From Chitinophagaceae bacterium (GTDB lineage Bacteria > Bacteroidota > Bacteroidia > Chitinophagales > Chitinophagaceae): 64,000 nucleotides of DNA. The notes beneath the pieces are model-generated. The model saw only the letters and a program-made list of their open reading frames with translations, did no database searches and was not told the origin of the DNA. Of this stretch, positions 62,672-64,000 are shown in pieces. Every line of letters starts with the position of its first letter. Positions within the stretch are counted from its first letter, which is position 1. The position numbers and the translations under genes are program-made. Where the stretch lies: positions 42,711 through 106,710 of the forward strand of contig JAIEMK010000002.1 of assembly GCA_019752295.1 (NCBI GenBank), read 5' to 3'.

Positions 62672-62702
62672 TCTGTTTTAAAAATGAGTTGTACTATATT
62701 TG
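62672..62702 (+). promoter_or_regulatory. Promoter of the phosphoesterase gene
   Basis: TATATTTG (62695-62702) is an exact -7 element; TCTG (62672-62675) lies 19 bases upstream as a one-mismatch -33. It favours ATG 62741 over the upstream ATG 62684, which falls inside the promoter. Confidence 0.6.
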
Positions 62703-62740
62703 AGCAACTGCAAATTAACAATTGTAAAAAACAACTCAAA

Positions 62741-63235
62741 ATGACCCGCATCGGTCTTATCTCCGACACACATGGATGGCTTGATACTGCTTATCAGAAA
62801 CATTTTGCAAACTGCGATGAGATCTGGCATGCCGGCGACTTTGGAATGGTTGCAATAGCAGATGAACTAAAAAATTTCAAGCCATTACGCGGCGTTTATG
62901 GAAATATTGACGGCTACGATATCAGAAGCGAATATCCAGAAACTTTATGCTGGAAATGCGAAGAGGTATCGGTATTGATGTTGCATATTGGAGGCTATCC
63001 GCCAAAGTATAACCCCAATTCAAAAAAACTGATTAAAGAGTTAAAGCCTCAATTGTTTATCAGCGGACATTCACATATTTTAAAAGTTATGTTTGATGCT
63101 ACCACCCAATGCCTGCACATGAATCCGGGTGCAGCAGGCAAACAGGGATGGCATAAAATACGCACACTGATACGATTTGCAATTGATGGCAAAGACATTA
63201 AAGACTGCGAGATAATTGAATTGGGAAGCCGCTAA
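62741..63235 (+). CDS. YfcE/MJ0936-type metallophosphoesterase
   Basis: A 164-residue calcineurin-like phosphoesterase. Metal ligands are visible as GLISDTHG (Asp, His), HAGDFG (Asp), GNIDG (Asn), MLHIGG and SGHSHI (His). Such small enzymes hydrolyse phosphodiesters; the physiological substrate is rarely known. ATG 62741 (MTRIGLISDTHG) puts the first motif at the family position. It is convergent with the next gene (4-base gap). Confidence 0.92.
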   Translation: MTRIGLISDTHGWLDTAYQKHFANCDEIWHAGDFGMVAIADELKNFKPLRGVYGNIDGYDIRSEYPETLCWKCEEVSVLMLHIGGYPPKYNPNSKKLIKELKPQLFISGHSHILKVMFDATTQCLHMNPGAAGKQGWHKIRTLIRFAIDGKDIKDCEIIELGSR

Positions 63236-63239
63236 TGAT

Positions 63240-63704
63240 TTACATTCCCGGAAACCATGGGCGTCCAATACCTTCTCTAAATGGCCATGGCACAGTTGCT
63301 AAAATAATAAGGAGCGCTGCTAAAAACAAAACCGCACTGCGTTTATGTTTAACGGCATCAGTCAAATCTTTTTTTGCAACTCCCTTGCCGATTGTAATCA
63401 ACACAATCGCAATAATCATTCCGGTAAGATGTTCTACTGCCCAAAAACGCTGAGCACTATCCTTCATTACAACCCCCATCCCCTTGTCCAGAATATTCAT
63501 CAAACCCCAAGGGCCGGTGAACCACTGATATAAACCTAACAACAAAGTACTATGTGCCGCAATCATTAAAAACAATCCCAATTTCTTATCAGAAGCTGTA
63601 AACGGTTTGTTTACCGATGCAAAATGACGAACAATATTCACCACTAATAATACCAAAATGATCCAGCGTAAAAGACTATGTAAATGAAGTAATCCCTGAT
63701 ACAT
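63240..63704 (-). CDS. Four-helix membrane protein, cytochrome b-like
   Basis: A 154-residue integral membrane protein with four hydrophobic helices. Conserved-looking histidines lie near the helix ends (LLHLHSLLRW, IAAHSTLLLG, AVEHLTGMI), as in small cytochrome b-type or CopD-like proteins annotated in Bacteroidota. Heme binding is inferred from the His pattern and is not proven. The gene is co-oriented with the downstream window genes, with no clear partner. Confidence 0.7.
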   Translation of the reverse strand: MYQGLLHLHSLLRWIILVLLVVNIVRHFASVNKPFTASDKKLGLFLMIAAHSTLLLGLYQWFTGPWGLMNILDKGMGVVMKDSAQRFWAVEHLTGMIIAIVLITIGKGVAKKDLTDAVKHKRSAVLFLAALLIILATVPWPFREGIGRPWFPGM

Positions 63705-63754
63705 AAAGCTTATTTAAGTTTTAAGAATGATTTTTTTGTGGAATCTAAAATATC

Positions 63755-64000
63755 TTATTCCACCCAATCTGCCACAAATAAATTGGTGTCGTGCGTACCG
63801 CCGTTGTTTCTGTTGCTGGAAAATAAAATTTTCTTTCCGTCAGGACTAAACATTGGGAAAGCGTCAAAACCCTTGTCACGACTAATTTTCTCAAGGCCTT
63901 TTCCATTAATATCGGTTAAATACATATTGAATGGGAAGCCTCTTTTGTACTCGTGGTTACTGCAAAAAATAATATGCTTTCCGTCGGGAGTAAAGTTTGG
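63755..64000 (-). CDS. TolB/PD40-type beta-propeller protein, N-terminus beyond window
   Basis: The last 81 residues of a protein entering from the right edge. Two PD40-type blades are visible: PNFTPDGKHIIFCSN and PMFSPDGKKILFSSNRN, each with the (F/S)PDGKxIxF core. The protein ends LFVADWVE before TAA 63755. It may be a periplasmic TolB-like or peptidase-associated propeller; the rest of the gene is needed to say. Confidence 0.85.
   Translation of the reverse strand, partial: PNFTPDGKHIIFCSNHEYKRGFPFNMYLTDINGKGLEKISRDKGFDAFPMFSPDGKKILFSSNRNNGGTHDTNLFVADWVE

Overview
The window looks like chromosomal core DNA of a Bacteroidota bacterium, most likely of the family Chitinophagaceae. The signs are a low G+C content, promoters of the Bacteroidota type (TTTG, about 20 bases, TAnnTTTG) with few Shine-Dalgarno sequences, a type IX secretion protein (PorQ), a TonB-dependent receptor under a TPP riboswitch, a fused DAHP synthase-chorismate mutase, and a ferredoxin paired with a LuxC-like acyl-CoA reductase. 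I see no insertion sequence, prophage, CRISPR array, rRNA or toxin gene. The family assignment is inference from gene content.

Region 1 (1-6933, minus strand) is an aromatic amino acid operon: pheA, an aminotransferase, tyrA, a DEAD-box helicase, DAHP synthase-chorismate mutase and aroB (cut by the window edge). In front of pheA lies a complete, uncatalogued ribosome-mediated attenuator: a 29-residue leader peptide with nine aromatic residues in a row, mutually exclusive hairpins and an intrinsic terminator. Region 2 (6995-9177) is a small signalling module: an ECF sigma factor, a membrane protein that joins an anti-sigma-like N-terminus to an HtrA/trypsin-like protease, and a divergent tiny lipoprotein. 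The two divergent promoters match each other (GGTTAC, 16 bases, GTATTAA) and not the housekeeping consensus, so they probably belong to the sigma factor itself. These two regions hold the best candidates for undescribed biology.

Region 3 (9200-21200) holds a nucleotidyltransferase, a PLP enzyme, lipB, an RluD-type pseudouridine synthase, an FkbM methyltransferase, porQ, lon, a second tiny lipoprotein paralogous to that of region 2, der, era and a solitary initiator tRNA. Region 4 (21200-32900) holds a DUF2807 protein, the TPP riboswitch with its outer-membrane receptor, a rhodanese/PASTA/ddl cluster, ferredoxin and acyl-CoA reductase, a periplasmic HtrA, a GH13 amylase and an APC permease.

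Region 5 (32900-47440) holds a sodium/solute symporter preceded by two very small membrane-protein genes, a PIG-L family protein, an M14 carboxypeptidase, gamma-glutamyltransferase, a DinB-like protein and a very large TamB. Region 6 (47440-55560) holds a GT39-type glycosyltransferase, aroQ, glucokinase, the pta-ackA acetate pathway with an FNR/CRP-like site at an activator position, a META lipoprotein and carA. Region 7 (55635-59574) is the infA-rpmJ-rpsM-rpsK-rpsD-rpoA-rplQ translation/transcription cluster. Region 8 (59770-64000) holds a large secreted or outer-membrane metallopeptidase-like protein, a phosphoesterase, a small membrane protein and the end of a beta-propeller protein.

No stretch longer than about 300 bases lacks a gene or a described element. 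The larger gaps (10112-10339, 26830-27067, 59551-59769) are covered under features or findings.
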